DNA of 37,443 nt. Origin: CAZEHJ01 sp964512485 (GTDB taxonomy: Bacteria > Bacteroidota > Rhodothermia > Rhodothermales > UBA10348). This document shows, piece by piece, positions 8,613-16,578 of the stretch. Both the position numbers and the translations under genes were made by a program. The notes beneath the pieces are model-generated. The model worked only from the letters and a program-made list of their open reading frames with translations. It did not search any database and was not told where the DNA came from. The stretch covers positions 1-37,443 of the forward strand of contig CAZEHJ010000031.1 of NCBI GenBank assembly GCA_964512485.1, in the 5' to 3' direction. Position 1 is the first letter of the stretch; each line of letters begins with the position of its first letter.

Positions 8613-10034
8613 TTAGTGGCGGATAACTGCTGCTCCCATTCCGGAAGCATATTCCTCTGTTTCGATAACCTTGATGATCTCCTGAGACTCAATATCAATG
8701 ACGAGCACCGTCCCGATATTTGCGTTGTCTCCCAGGTCATACCTCGGATGGTAGACGTGATTTTCCTTGCTGTGTCCTTCAGGCATCGCAAGGTTTCTGT
8801 TTGCAATGTAGACAAATCGGCCATCCGGAGATGCTGCGCTACCATGAGGTTGAGCCAGACCGTTGACCCCCTCGATCACTTTGGCAACTTCACGCTTCTC
8901 CATGTCCAGAATGGTGATCTGATTTGTCCAGTTGTTTCCGAAATACACCCACTTTCCGTCGGCTGTATAAATCGGGTGCCATGGCGCACGACCCACACCG
9001 ATGGTGTCCGTCAATACGACACCTTCAGTCGAGGCCAGGTCGAAAATAAAAGCATTGGAGGTCACTTCAGACGTGCCCACCATGGTCGAACCATCCGGCG
9101 AAATGGTGAATTGGATGAACACGTGCGGCCGATCTCCTTCGATGTCATCAAAAACCAGATCTCCACCCTCGTCGCGATAGGTGGCCACTCGATTCTGAGC
9201 CAGGCTGGAGATGTACACCTCGGATCCATCGTGATTGGTAAGAAGCGCGTGAGGGCGCTGCATCAGCACACCGATTTCCTCCGCTTCCATCGTCTCGCGA
9301 TCAACTTGAACGACGCTTTCTGGCGGAGAAACTGACATCATCGAACGGCCTGCATACAGCCATGGACCGGCTGGGTCCAACGCCAGAAGACCCGGACGAA
9401 CGGCATCGACCTGACCGACCAGATTATTGTCACGATCAAATTTCAGAATCTTGTCGTCCATGATGAGCGACAGATACCAGAACGAACCATCCTGTTCGAC
9501 GGCGATGTGATGCGGCATTGAGAACTCATTGAAACCCAATTCAACGAGATCCACCATACGCACGACCTGATTGGTGTTCATGTCGATGACGGCAACCATA
9601 CCGGCTCCCTGATTGGCGACATACAAGCGAGGGTCATCTGGATCGCTGAACGGAATTTCACCGTCCGATGCTGGAGCACCCTCATCAATCCACGCGGAGA
9701 TGGTTGCGATCTCCTCTTCGGTGAGTGCATCCGATCCCAACTCTTCTGGATGGGATCCCTCCCGATACTTCGTCGCGAGTTCGACGAGAAGGCTGTTATC
9801 GGCATCGTATGCGATAACAGCTTCACCGAAGTCTGAGCCCTGAAAGAGATTCTCCCATGAGTCCAGTCTCAGACCTGAGGCGGCTTCCGGGCCTGCATGG
9901 CACGAGACGCATTTGTTCTGAAAAATAGAATCAACCTCGCTCCAATCTGCCTGTACAGGCTGACGATCAAGCGACCATCCGGCCATCAACAGGATGACCG
10001 ACGCTAGTACAATGGTCTGTCGCAATGAAATCAT
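8613..10034 (-). CDS. Exported cytochrome c / YncE-like beta-propeller fusion
   Basis: A 473-residue protein. The ATG at 10034 (MISLRQTIVLASVILLMAGWS) gives a normal signal peptide; the longer frame to 10094 lacks one. A single heme motif CVSCH follows in FQNKCVSCHAGPEAASGLRL, in a context like planctomycete-type cytochrome domains, with LTEEEIATISAWIDEGAP closing the domain. The rest is a 7-bladed YVTN/YncE-type propeller, with repeated units such as RLYVANQGAGMVAVIDMNT, EVYISSLAQNRVATY, KWVYFGNNWTNQITILDM and RFVYIANRNLAM. It probably works as an extracytoplasmic electron-transfer or scaffold protein for the diheme peroxidases downstream. It is the first gene after a 225-bp gap and probably heads its transcript. 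Confidence 0.88.
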   Translation of the reverse strand: MISLRQTIVLASVILLMAGWSLDRQPVQADWSEVDSIFQNKCVSCHAGPEAASGLRLDSWENLFQGSDFGEAVIAYDADNSLLVELATKYREGSHPEELGSDALTEEEIATISAWIDEGAPASDGEIPFSDPDDPRLYVANQGAGMVAVIDMNTNQVVRMVDLVELGFNEFSMPHHIAVEQDGSFWYLSLIMDDKILKFDRDNNLVGQVDAVRPGLLALDPAGPWLYAGRSMMSVSPPESVVQVDRETMEAEEIGVLMQRPHALLTNHDGSEVYISSLAQNRVATYRDEGGDLVFDDIEGDRPHVFIQFTISPDGSTMVGTSEVTSNAFIFDLASTEGVVLTDTIGVGRAPWHPIYTADGKWVYFGNNWTNQITILDMEKREVAKVIEGVNGLAQPHGSAASPDGRFVYIANRNLAMPEGHSKENHVYHPRYDLGDNANIGTVLVIDIESQEIIKVIETEEYASGMGAAVIRH

Positions 10035-10259
10035 GAAATTAAATGAAAATGGTCCTGTCCAGACGAATATCTGACGACGATAGACGGGTAGCACTAGTTA
10101 CAGTTTCAATTCGACAGAAAATGTGGGATAAACCCTACCCTATCGCCCCGTTGCGTGTCACTTTGATTGACTACGAGACAAACTCCGTGCCTGGGGCGAA
10201 TCCGCCTCTGAAACGTGATTTAGGTTCCCGGCAGTGTTTCAAATTGAGTACAGCGGTGT
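10035..10259. other. 225-bp intergenic region upstream of the propeller/cupredoxin/peroxidase set
   Basis: No coding sequence is supported. It lies between the end of the multiheme cytochrome operon and the start of the propeller gene, so it should hold a promoter for the latter. GC-rich and AT-rich patches alternate, but I could not name a convincing promoter, operator or terminator stem. Confidence 0.4.
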
Positions 10260-11672
10260 TCAATTCAATCCAACTGAACTCGAATTGGCACCGAAGACTG
10301 TGTCGATCTCGATTCCGCAGTCATTCAGAAAGCCCGTTGGCAAAGTCCCACCGGCAAATATGAACACAAAATCATTCGAAATCGACAGTTCAGTGCCGTC
10401 TTCACCTTCCAAAGTGACATCCCCGTCAGAAATATCAGTCACGTTGGTCTGGAGCATCAGCTGAACTCTTCCATTTTGAACGGCTTCGTCTAAACGGGCT
10501 GAATTGTCCGGCTTGATCCGTGAAAATGAATCCCTACGGTAGGAGAGATGAACCCCAGTGTTCGCTTCACCACACAGGCTTAACGCGGCCTCGACCGCTG
10601 AGTCGCCGCCTCCGACAACCAGAATTCGGTCCCCGGAGAAGTGCGATGGGTCTTTGAGCGAATAAAAAACGTTGGGTCGGTTTTCGCCGGATACTCCAAT
10701 TTTTCGCGGGATCCCCCTGCGACCGATCGCCAGAACCACATTTTGTGCCCGATATGAATTGGTCGAAGAGGTAATCTCGAAATACTCCGCACCCACTTTT
10801 TGGACTGAGTGAATCATCTCGTGAACCTGAACCTGAAGGCCACATTCTTCAACAACACCCGTCCACAATTGCAATAATTCTTCCTTCAGATATTCCCTTG
10901 ACGTCATGGAGGTTGCGTCGGTAAGTCTCATGGGCTCAGTCATCACCAGCTTTTTTCGAGGGTAATTGAGGACCGTGCCTCCGATATCATCTTTTTCAAT
11001 TACCAGATAGTTCAGGCCCTTTCGATGTGCTTCGAGAGCAGCCGCGAGACCAGCGGGTCCACATCCAACGATCAGGAGGTCGAGAATCTCTGAATTCAGC
11101 TCGGGTGTTATCTGTTCAACACACTGTCGACCTTGTTCGAATGCGTTGCGGATCAATCCCATCCCGCCAAGTTCGCCGACAACGAAAAGTCCGGGCACAT
11201 TCGTTTCGAAGTTTTCCTTGATGCGGGGAAGGTCTACTCCTCGTTTGGAAGTTCCGAACACGAGCTGAATAGCATCGACCGGACATGAACGCTCGCACAA
11301 TCCGTGGCCAATACACCGAGCTGGAGAAACCGGTATGGCCTGCCCCGAAATCAGTCCGAGAACATTTTTTTCAGGACAGACGCTCACACAATTCCCGGTG
11401 CCAATGCACTGATCCGGGTTGACGACGGGATGGAGGGATGCTGGCCGATACAGCCCGAGTTCCAGAGATTCTGCCTGAGCATCGATTACTGCGCGTTCCT
11501 GCCGGACCATGCGCACGACGTACGGCAGGACGAAAATCGCCGCCAGCACAAAGAATATCAGCCATATCAAAAGTGTCGAACTCAGAAGCTGATGCCATAG
11601 TTGATGAAAAAAGTAGAGGATGTTACGCTCGAACTCAGGTGGGCGCGTTGCCTGATGGACAGGTATCCCCAC
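10260..11672 (-). CDS. Membrane-anchored Fe-S/FAD NAD(P)-dependent oxidoreductase with permuted flavoprotein domain
   Basis: A 470-residue protein from the GTG at 11672. Domains in order: a transmembrane helix (about 33-53) followed by RMVRQER, which by the positive-inside rule puts the rest in the cytoplasm; a ferredoxin-like domain with CIGTGNCVSVCP (Cys89, 95, 99) and CIGHGLCERSCP (Cys120, 126, 130); then TNVPGLFVVGELGGMGLIRN; then the FAD motif IVGCGPAGLAAA; then the NAD(P) motif VVGGGDSAVEAA. In thioredoxin-reductase-like enzymes the TNVPG...GE segment is C-terminal; here it precedes the FAD domain and the C terminus lacks it. Both Fe-S motifs lack the second Cys (Thr92, His123). The GTG start overlaps the beta-barrel gene by 91 bp; rarer starts at 11585 (CTG) or 11570 (TTG) are possible. 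It probably links NAD(P)H to the adjacent cytochromes. Confidence 0.85.
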   Translation of the reverse strand: MGIPVHQATRPPEFERNILYFFHQLWHQLLSSTLLIWLIFFVLAAIFVLPYVVRMVRQERAVIDAQAESLELGLYRPASLHPVVNPDQCIGTGNCVSVCPEKNVLGLISGQAIPVSPARCIGHGLCERSCPVDAIQLVFGTSKRGVDLPRIKENFETNVPGLFVVGELGGMGLIRNAFEQGRQCVEQITPELNSEILDLLIVGCGPAGLAAALEAHRKGLNYLVIEKDDIGGTVLNYPRKKLVMTEPMRLTDATSMTSREYLKEELLQLWTGVVEECGLQVQVHEMIHSVQKVGAEYFEITSSTNSYRAQNVVLAIGRRGIPRKIGVSGENRPNVFYSLKDPSHFSGDRILVVGGGDSAVEAALSLCGEANTGVHLSYRRDSFSRIKPDNSARLDEAVQNGRVQLMLQTNVTDISDGDVTLEGEDGTELSISNDFVFIFAGGTLPTGFLNDCGIEIDTVFGANSSSVGLN

Positions 11673-13177
11673 TTGTCCATGCGGAATCGTACCGATGCGC
11701 CGGCAATGTGTGACAGGGCCAACGGGCCAAGCTGATCAACTGCAAGAAGAGAGTATTCTAACCCGAGAGTAAGTCTTCGGAGTTCTTTTTGAAAAGAAGT
11801 GGAGCTGTATAAGGTGCGCCCTCCGGGACGCTCGAACACACTTGTTGAATTGGAAATCCGAAATGGCATCCAGCCTGGTTGCGTCCGGAACGATGCCGTT
11901 ACAGAGTTGCTCTTTTCTGAGCCCGAAAACGAATTGGATGACACGGTTAGCCCCACAAGATGGGTTCGTTTTTGCCAGGTTATCCCCGCAGAGGTCTGAT
12001 TTTTCCTGGCCGAGTAGCTTGCGTCGGTTCGCCAGTATGGGAAGTATTGTCTCGATCCATACCGGCCTGAAAGCCTCAAGGTCTCCGATATGGGCGAGCT
12101 CGCTCGAACGTAAAATCGACTGACATCCCATTTTCCGTCGATAGGTGACTCGTCGATCTGTAGGGAGGTGCTCAGGCGTGTCCTCCCGAGTCGGGATTTT
12201 TGTTCAATGGAAATAAAGGAATAGGGTCGAAGCATCCGGCTTCCATCGATTCGAGTAAAAGCAGTCATCAAGGAGGTTGATCCTCCAGTGTGTTTTTTGC
12301 TCACATCTGAAAAGACGGAAATCTTATTGATGTCAGTCTGGAAGGCTTCACTGTATCGATCCGGTTCAAATCCACCCGATACTCCGAAAAGGAAATCACC
12401 GGTTTTGAACGAAACATTGAGGCCATCCCAATATCCCCCTGCCGGGGTGTGACGCTCTCTGAAACGTCCGGCTTCCAGCGACAATCCCGAGGAGATCTGG
12501 CTCTGATATTTGAGCTCGTACATCCTGAAGGATCCTGAGCGAGAGACGAGGTCTTGCGAACTGAATCGCCTCGATCCCCTGGCACTGAACATGAAGCGGC
12601 CACTACCCGGAAGTCCTTCCACGCGCATTCTCAACGATGAAACTGGATTCATGTACTGGCGAGAAGACGAACGTGTGTCGGTGAATTGGCCTTTGACCTC
12701 AGAGACCGAAGCGGTCAGCGAAGCGCTGTAATACCCGTGGACCTGCACACCCGACGATCTTGGGTCGGTCCGAACACCAACCGGACGTCCGAGAATGCTC
12801 CGACGCTCTTCAGCCAGATCGAGGTCTTGTTCAGGTCCGTGCTCTTTTCGCGGGCCAACCAGGACGAGTTCATTTCCCACTTCCAGCGACAGAGGGTCCA
12901 AAAGCCAGACCAGAAGGAGAGACGTCGATGACTTACCCGCAACACGGGAAAGAGCCCGTGTATCCTCATTTTGAAGCACCATCAGCGTGTCGCCCCGTTC
13001 CCACTGCGCATCACTGACATCGACATAGATGCCTCGGGCCTGGACCCGGCTCACCACCACCCTGAGGGAATCGGTCTCGCTACGTGAATCTGTGGGCGAT
13101 TGGGCCGTCGCATCATTCGCAATGAGGAAGCAGACCATAATCGTCGCAAGGAGTCGGAGCTTAATCATCGTCGTCAT
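11582..13177 (-). CDS. Outer-membrane beta-barrel protein, candidate porin of a multiheme electron conduit
   Basis: A 531-residue protein with a Sec signal (LRLLATIMVCFLIANDATAQ). An N-terminal beta domain (about 25-125: RVVVSRVQARGIYVDVSDAQ ... LEVGNELVLVGPRK) is followed by about 400 residues of alternating polar/hydrophobic strands rich in Ser, Arg, Tyr and Phe, and it ends in INYGISF, the C-terminal Phe of an outer-membrane barrel. No heme motif is present. It is not a recognised MtrB/PioB by motif, and family assignment is open. It overlaps the 13-heme cytochrome gene by 17 bp upstream and the oxidoreductase downstream. Position within the operon, rather than sequence, suggests that it seats a multiheme cytochrome across the outer membrane. 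Confidence 0.8.
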   Translation of the reverse strand: MTTMIKLRLLATIMVCFLIANDATAQSPTDSRSETDSLRVVVSRVQARGIYVDVSDAQWERGDTLMVLQNEDTRALSRVAGKSSTSLLLVWLLDPLSLEVGNELVLVGPRKEHGPEQDLDLAEERRSILGRPVGVRTDPRSSGVQVHGYYSASLTASVSEVKGQFTDTRSSSRQYMNPVSSLRMRVEGLPGSGRFMFSARGSRRFSSQDLVSRSGSFRMYELKYQSQISSGLSLEAGRFRERHTPAGGYWDGLNVSFKTGDFLFGVSGGFEPDRYSEAFQTDINKISVFSDVSKKHTGGSTSLMTAFTRIDGSRMLRPYSFISIEQKSRLGRTRLSTSLQIDESPIDGKWDVSRFYVRASSPISETLRLSGRYGSRQYFPYWRTDASYSARKNQTSAGITWQKRTHLVGLTVSSNSFSGSEKSNSVTASFRTQPGWMPFRISNSTSVFERPGGRTLYSSTSFQKELRRLTLGLEYSLLAVDQLGPLALSHIAGASVRFRMDKWGYLSIRQRAHLSSSVTSSTFFINYGISF

Positions 13178-14261
13178 CCTCCTTCCCGTCCGGATGGCAA
13201 CTCAGGCACGCGAGACTCTCGTACACGTAATCCGGTTCGTCATCGTGCTCGTCATCCATCTTGTCCTTACGATGTTCATGACAATCGATACACGTGAAGC
13301 TGGTCATATCGGGGGCTGCTTGATGGCAGTCTGAGCAATTATCCCATTCTCCTTTGTGCTCACCGGAATAGATGGGGAAAAATGGAGCATCGTGATCAAA
13401 ATCCGAGGCACCGTCCCAATCATTCTGATTGTGACACTCAAGACAATTCAGCGGAAATCCGGAATTGCGATGTTCGTCTTCATAGTCGGCTTGATGACAG
13501 GCGTAGCAGTCGTTCTGGTCCAGAGCAGCAAACACAAGCTCAAACGAGGGTTGGATATGACAGCTTTCGCATCCCGCAAACTCGTGTGCCCCAATCAGTT
13601 CAAATCCGTCTGAAAGGAGTGAGTGTTCGGGGAATATGGCGTCCGGCCAGACGTGTTGTGTGTGACAGTCCTCACACTCCTGCGAGAATCCATTCTCTTC
13701 GTGGGGGATGACCGTCGTTTCGAGATAGGCTGATTCGTGGCACGTGATACAGGTGGGCTGGTCCCCGAAGTACCACCCTCCCAAATCGTCGTCATGACAA
13801 CTTTCGCAGGCGATGACTTCGTGCGATCCGATGAGGGGAAACGACGTGTCCAGATGTATCGCGAATCCGTCGATGTCACGGAAGGAACGTTCATTATGGC
13901 AGGTCTCACATGTGGGGACCAGCTTCGAATTATGAACATCTTCGTGACAATCCGCACATTCCCGAATGATGGCCGATTCTGGCTCGAATTCCAGGCCTGA
14001 ATGACATGAAGCACATGCCGCTGTCTCGTGTGCAGCCAAAAGGGCGAACGCTGCGTCATTTTCATGATCGAAAGCGGCCTGCGGATCCATCGGTGTCCAG
14101 GCATTGGACGAATGGCAGTCGCTACACGCGATTGTCGTGTCCCAATCACCGTGAGGGCTGTCTATCGGGTTGTCTTGTGCAGAGGACTGGCTGGCCCCCA
14201 TCAACGCCGAAAAGATCAGACAGAATATTGTCACTCTTTTTCTCATGGAGTTATTCTTCAT
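13161..14261 (-). CDS. 13-heme c-type cytochrome
   Basis: A 366-residue exported protein with 13 CXXCH motifs by direct count, from CSDCH near residue 46 to CLSCH near the C terminus. The Sec signal is MRKRVTIFCLIFSALMGASQSSAQ, here split by the start choice (ATG 14261, second ATG five codons later). Hemes come largely in three-heme units ending in a motif of the type FDHD..FPL.G.HE...C.SCH, the same unit as in the 20-heme neighbour. It ends in a strongly acidic tail (PDGKEDDDDD). No lipobox is visible. It overlaps the 20-heme gene by 11 bp and the barrel gene by 17 bp. Likely a periplasmic or outer-membrane electron wire; direction of flow is unknown. It needs the cytochrome c maturation system, not seen here. 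Confidence 0.93.
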   Translation of the reverse strand: MKNNSMRKRVTIFCLIFSALMGASQSSAQDNPIDSPHGDWDTTIACSDCHSSNAWTPMDPQAAFDHENDAAFALLAAHETAACASCHSGLEFEPESAIIRECADCHEDVHNSKLVPTCETCHNERSFRDIDGFAIHLDTSFPLIGSHEVIACESCHDDDLGGWYFGDQPTCITCHESAYLETTVIPHEENGFSQECEDCHTQHVWPDAIFPEHSLLSDGFELIGAHEFAGCESCHIQPSFELVFAALDQNDCYACHQADYEDEHRNSGFPLNCLECHNQNDWDGASDFDHDAPFFPIYSGEHKGEWDNCSDCHQAAPDMTSFTCIDCHEHRKDKMDDEHDDEPDYVYESLACLSCHPDGKEDDDDD

Positions 14262-15951
14262 TTTCGTTTCCTCCGCTGTGACAATCTTTGCATTCTGTTT
14301 TTACACCACGGTACTGCACAATCATTTCTCCGCGACTATCCCCTTGTTCCTTGTGGCAACTGGCGCAGGAGACATCCGTGTGAGCTCCTTCGAGAGGCCA
14401 GCCGCTCAGATCATGGTCAAAAGCGGTCAACCGGAATGACACATCGTCATGGCACGTGGCACAGCTCGTTGCTTCAAACTGGCTACCGTGTGGGTTTTCG
14501 TCTTCGTGACAGGAAGCGCAAGAAGAGTCCAGTTCCCGGTATTCCACGATGTCCAGATCCGTTTGTGTGTGGCAGGACGAACAGGCGATTATTGCATGTG
14601 AGCCTGCGAGAGGGAATTCTGTACTCGAATGATCAAATGACGAAGACGCTTCGATCCATGATTCGACGGCGTGACAACTATCACAGGTCTCTGGCGAGAA
14701 TTGTTGTTCGTGTGGATCATCTTCCAGGTGACAACCCTCGCATGTTTGATCCTCAACTTCGAACGAGATATGCGAGATAGCCTCCCCGGATGCCGGAATG
14801 TGGCACTGGGCGCATAGTACGGCCATGTGCGCCCCTTCTAGCGGGTATTCCGTCTCTTCCTGATGGCGAAAAACATCAAACTCAGACGGTGCCCAACCAA
14901 ATTCAGTGTGACAAGAAACACACCCTACGGGATCTGTACTTCCGTCATGATTGTCCACGTGGCAACTTTCACAGGCTTCTGCAACGGGGTGTGGATACTG
15001 ATTGCTCAGCGTACTCCGGATGAACTGAATCGAAATCTCGGGTAGCGTTTCCGAATCGTTGTGGCATGAAGCACAGGTAGCGGATTCATGAAGACCGATA
15101 AGTGGGAATTCCGTGACATCGTGGTCGAATGTTGTTTCGAAGTCAGAGGCCGCGATGGAATTCCATCCAGTGGTGGCGTGACAGGATGCGCACGTCGAGC
15201 CAAATGTGCCTGCATGAACATCTTCGTGGCAAGCCGAGCACTCGGCGAATTCCAGCGGTTTGTAAACAACGACATCGGGATTGCCCGTAGCAGGCTCATG
15301 ACACGTCTCGCATGAAAGGTCGAAATGTTCACCGGTCAACGGATATTCTGAGTCATCATGATCAAACAGAGGCACCTCTTCCCAGACCCCGCTGTCATGG
15401 CAGGTACTGCACGCTACCAGCTCAAATTGTGATTCATGAACGTTGTCCGGGCCATGACACGATTCGCAATCCTCAATCAATCCCAGAAAGGTGGGTTCAG
15501 AGACGACATGTTGAGATTGGAAGACCAGGAAATTTTGATCTGACAGATTCTCTCCGGAATGACAGGACAGGCAACTGGTCTCCTCGTGGCTCAACAGCAG
15601 CTCGTATCCTGTTGCTTCGTGGTCGAAGCTCAGCGTGTCGAATCGAATGGAATCGAAATCTCTTCCGAAGTGGTCCTTGTGACAGGTTGCACAGTTCGGC
15701 TCATCGAACGTTGCATGCAGGCCCAGGCCATCATTCATCCTGCTTTCCAACGAAAAATGACAGTTCAGGCATAGTGAATCGCTGATGCCACGGTTTCCCA
15801 ATTCGTGGCAAGTAGTGCAAGATTCGATGGTATCCCAGACTTCGTGATCCTGAATCAGTTCACCGGGTGAAATGAGTTGAGCATACGCGTTGGCCGGGGC
15901 CAGAGCTACGACAACCAAAATCAGGACAGTTATGTGGGCACGGTTCAGCAT
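14251..15951 (-). CDS. 20-heme c-type cytochrome built of triheme repeats
   Basis: A 566-residue exported protein (signal AHITVLILVVVALAPANAYA) with 20 CXXCH motifs by direct count. They fall into one leading heme, six three-heme units and one trailing heme. A typical unit reads C.SCHEDxH, then CxxCH with a Trp close behind, then FDHD.TEFPL.G.H....CASCH, for example TTFDHDVTEFPLIGLHESAT. The extra His residues (FDHD, G.HE) are probable distal heme ligands, giving bis-His coordination. This size suits a long molecular wire. The gene starts 6 bp after the TPR gene and overlaps the 13-heme gene. It could be the periplasm-spanning or surface partner of the barrel; which one cannot be told from the sequence. 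Confidence 0.93.
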   Translation of the reverse strand: MLNRAHITVLILVVVALAPANAYAQLISPGELIQDHEVWDTIESCTTCHELGNRGISDSLCLNCHFSLESRMNDGLGLHATFDEPNCATCHKDHFGRDFDSIRFDTLSFDHEATGYELLLSHEETSCLSCHSGENLSDQNFLVFQSQHVVSEPTFLGLIEDCESCHGPDNVHESQFELVACSTCHDSGVWEEVPLFDHDDSEYPLTGEHFDLSCETCHEPATGNPDVVVYKPLEFAECSACHEDVHAGTFGSTCASCHATTGWNSIAASDFETTFDHDVTEFPLIGLHESATCASCHNDSETLPEISIQFIRSTLSNQYPHPVAEACESCHVDNHDGSTDPVGCVSCHTEFGWAPSEFDVFRHQEETEYPLEGAHMAVLCAQCHIPASGEAISHISFEVEDQTCEGCHLEDDPHEQQFSPETCDSCHAVESWIEASSSFDHSSTEFPLAGSHAIIACSSCHTQTDLDIVEYRELDSSCASCHEDENPHGSQFEATSCATCHDDVSFRLTAFDHDLSGWPLEGAHTDVSCASCHKEQGDSRGEMIVQYRGVKTECKDCHSGGNENEE

Positions 15952-15957
15952 CAGATT

Positions 15958-16578
15958 CTATTGCCGTTCGTCGAGGCGTCTCAATGAACTGCTGACCATC
16001 GACTTGACAGCTTCATCGGTAACCGTTTCTTCAAGGCCCTTCCAGATGCTTTGAGCTTCGGCGAAATCGCCGGAATTAGCTGATATGGCACCCAGATTGT
16101 ATATGGCGAATTCATCTCCGGGATATACGTCGAGCATCTCGCGAACCGCTTCTTTGGCCAAATCCCATTTTTCGTCCACCGCTCTTGTCGCCGCCAGATC
16201 GAGCCAGACCTGCCTCGCTCTCGGGTGTTGCAACAGGTAATTGGAATAGTGCATATCCGCGTCTTCCAACCGATGACTGTCCTGAAGCACTCTGCCGAGT
16301 TCGCGCATCGCCAACGTGTCGGCGGGGTTTGTTCTTATCTGTTCTTCCAGGACAAAAATCCTCTGGAAGTACGCGTCAGATACGTTTTCACTCGACGGTG
16401 CGCTTCCGACGGATGAGGAATTTGGCGTGCCAGGAAGTATCCCCGCCGGTGTGTCCGGATGGACAAAACCATCCTGGAGGACCGAAGAATCGACGCCGGA
16501 AACGAAAATAAAATAGAATCCAACAATGAGTAGCGGGAGAGCTACTGCAATCATCAGACGATAACGAGATGGGCTCAT
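15958..16578 (-). CDS. Membrane-anchored TPR protein
   Basis: A 206-residue protein with one N-terminal transmembrane helix (RLMIAVALPLLIVGFYFIFV), a Pro/Ser/Gly-rich linker (about 40-65) and about three tetratricopeptide repeats (DTLAMRELGRVLQDSHRLED, ARQVWLDLAATRAVDEKWDL, DEFAIYNLGAISANSGDFAE). It resembles the C-terminal TPR part of CcmH/CcmI-type cytochrome c maturation proteins, but no heme-handling motif is present, so assembly or scaffolding of the adjacent multiheme cytochromes is an inference. Its ATG overlaps the stop of the cytochrome b gene (ATGA, 4 bp) and it ends 6 bp before the 20-heme gene, so it belongs to the same operon. Confidence 0.82.
   Translation of the reverse strand: MSPSRYRLMIAVALPLLIVGFYFIFVSGVDSSVLQDGFVHPDTPAGILPGTPNSSSVGSAPSSENVSDAYFQRIFVLEEQIRTNPADTLAMRELGRVLQDSHRLEDADMHYSNYLLQHPRARQVWLDLAATRAVDEKWDLAKEAVREMLDVYPGDEFAIYNLGAISANSGDFAEAQSIWKGLEETVTDEAVKSMVSSSLRRLDERQ

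Noticed and set aside
7885..8845. Longer start for the cupredoxin-like protein at 8845
   Set aside because: The extra 78 residues lack a signal peptide and overlap the upstream gene; the ATG at 8611 gives a clean signal sequence.
8442..9335. Plus-strand frame of 297 codons
   Set aside because: Antisense to the propeller and cupredoxin-like genes, whose reading frames have clear motifs.
14028..14780. Plus-strand frame of 250 codons
   Set aside because: Antisense to the multiheme cytochromes; rich in Arg and Cys as expected from complementing CXXCH codons.
13161..15951. Regularly spaced short DNA repeats suggestive of an array
   Set aside because: They are the codons of CXXCH heme motifs within protein repeats, not a CRISPR or other DNA array; spacing is irregular at the base level.
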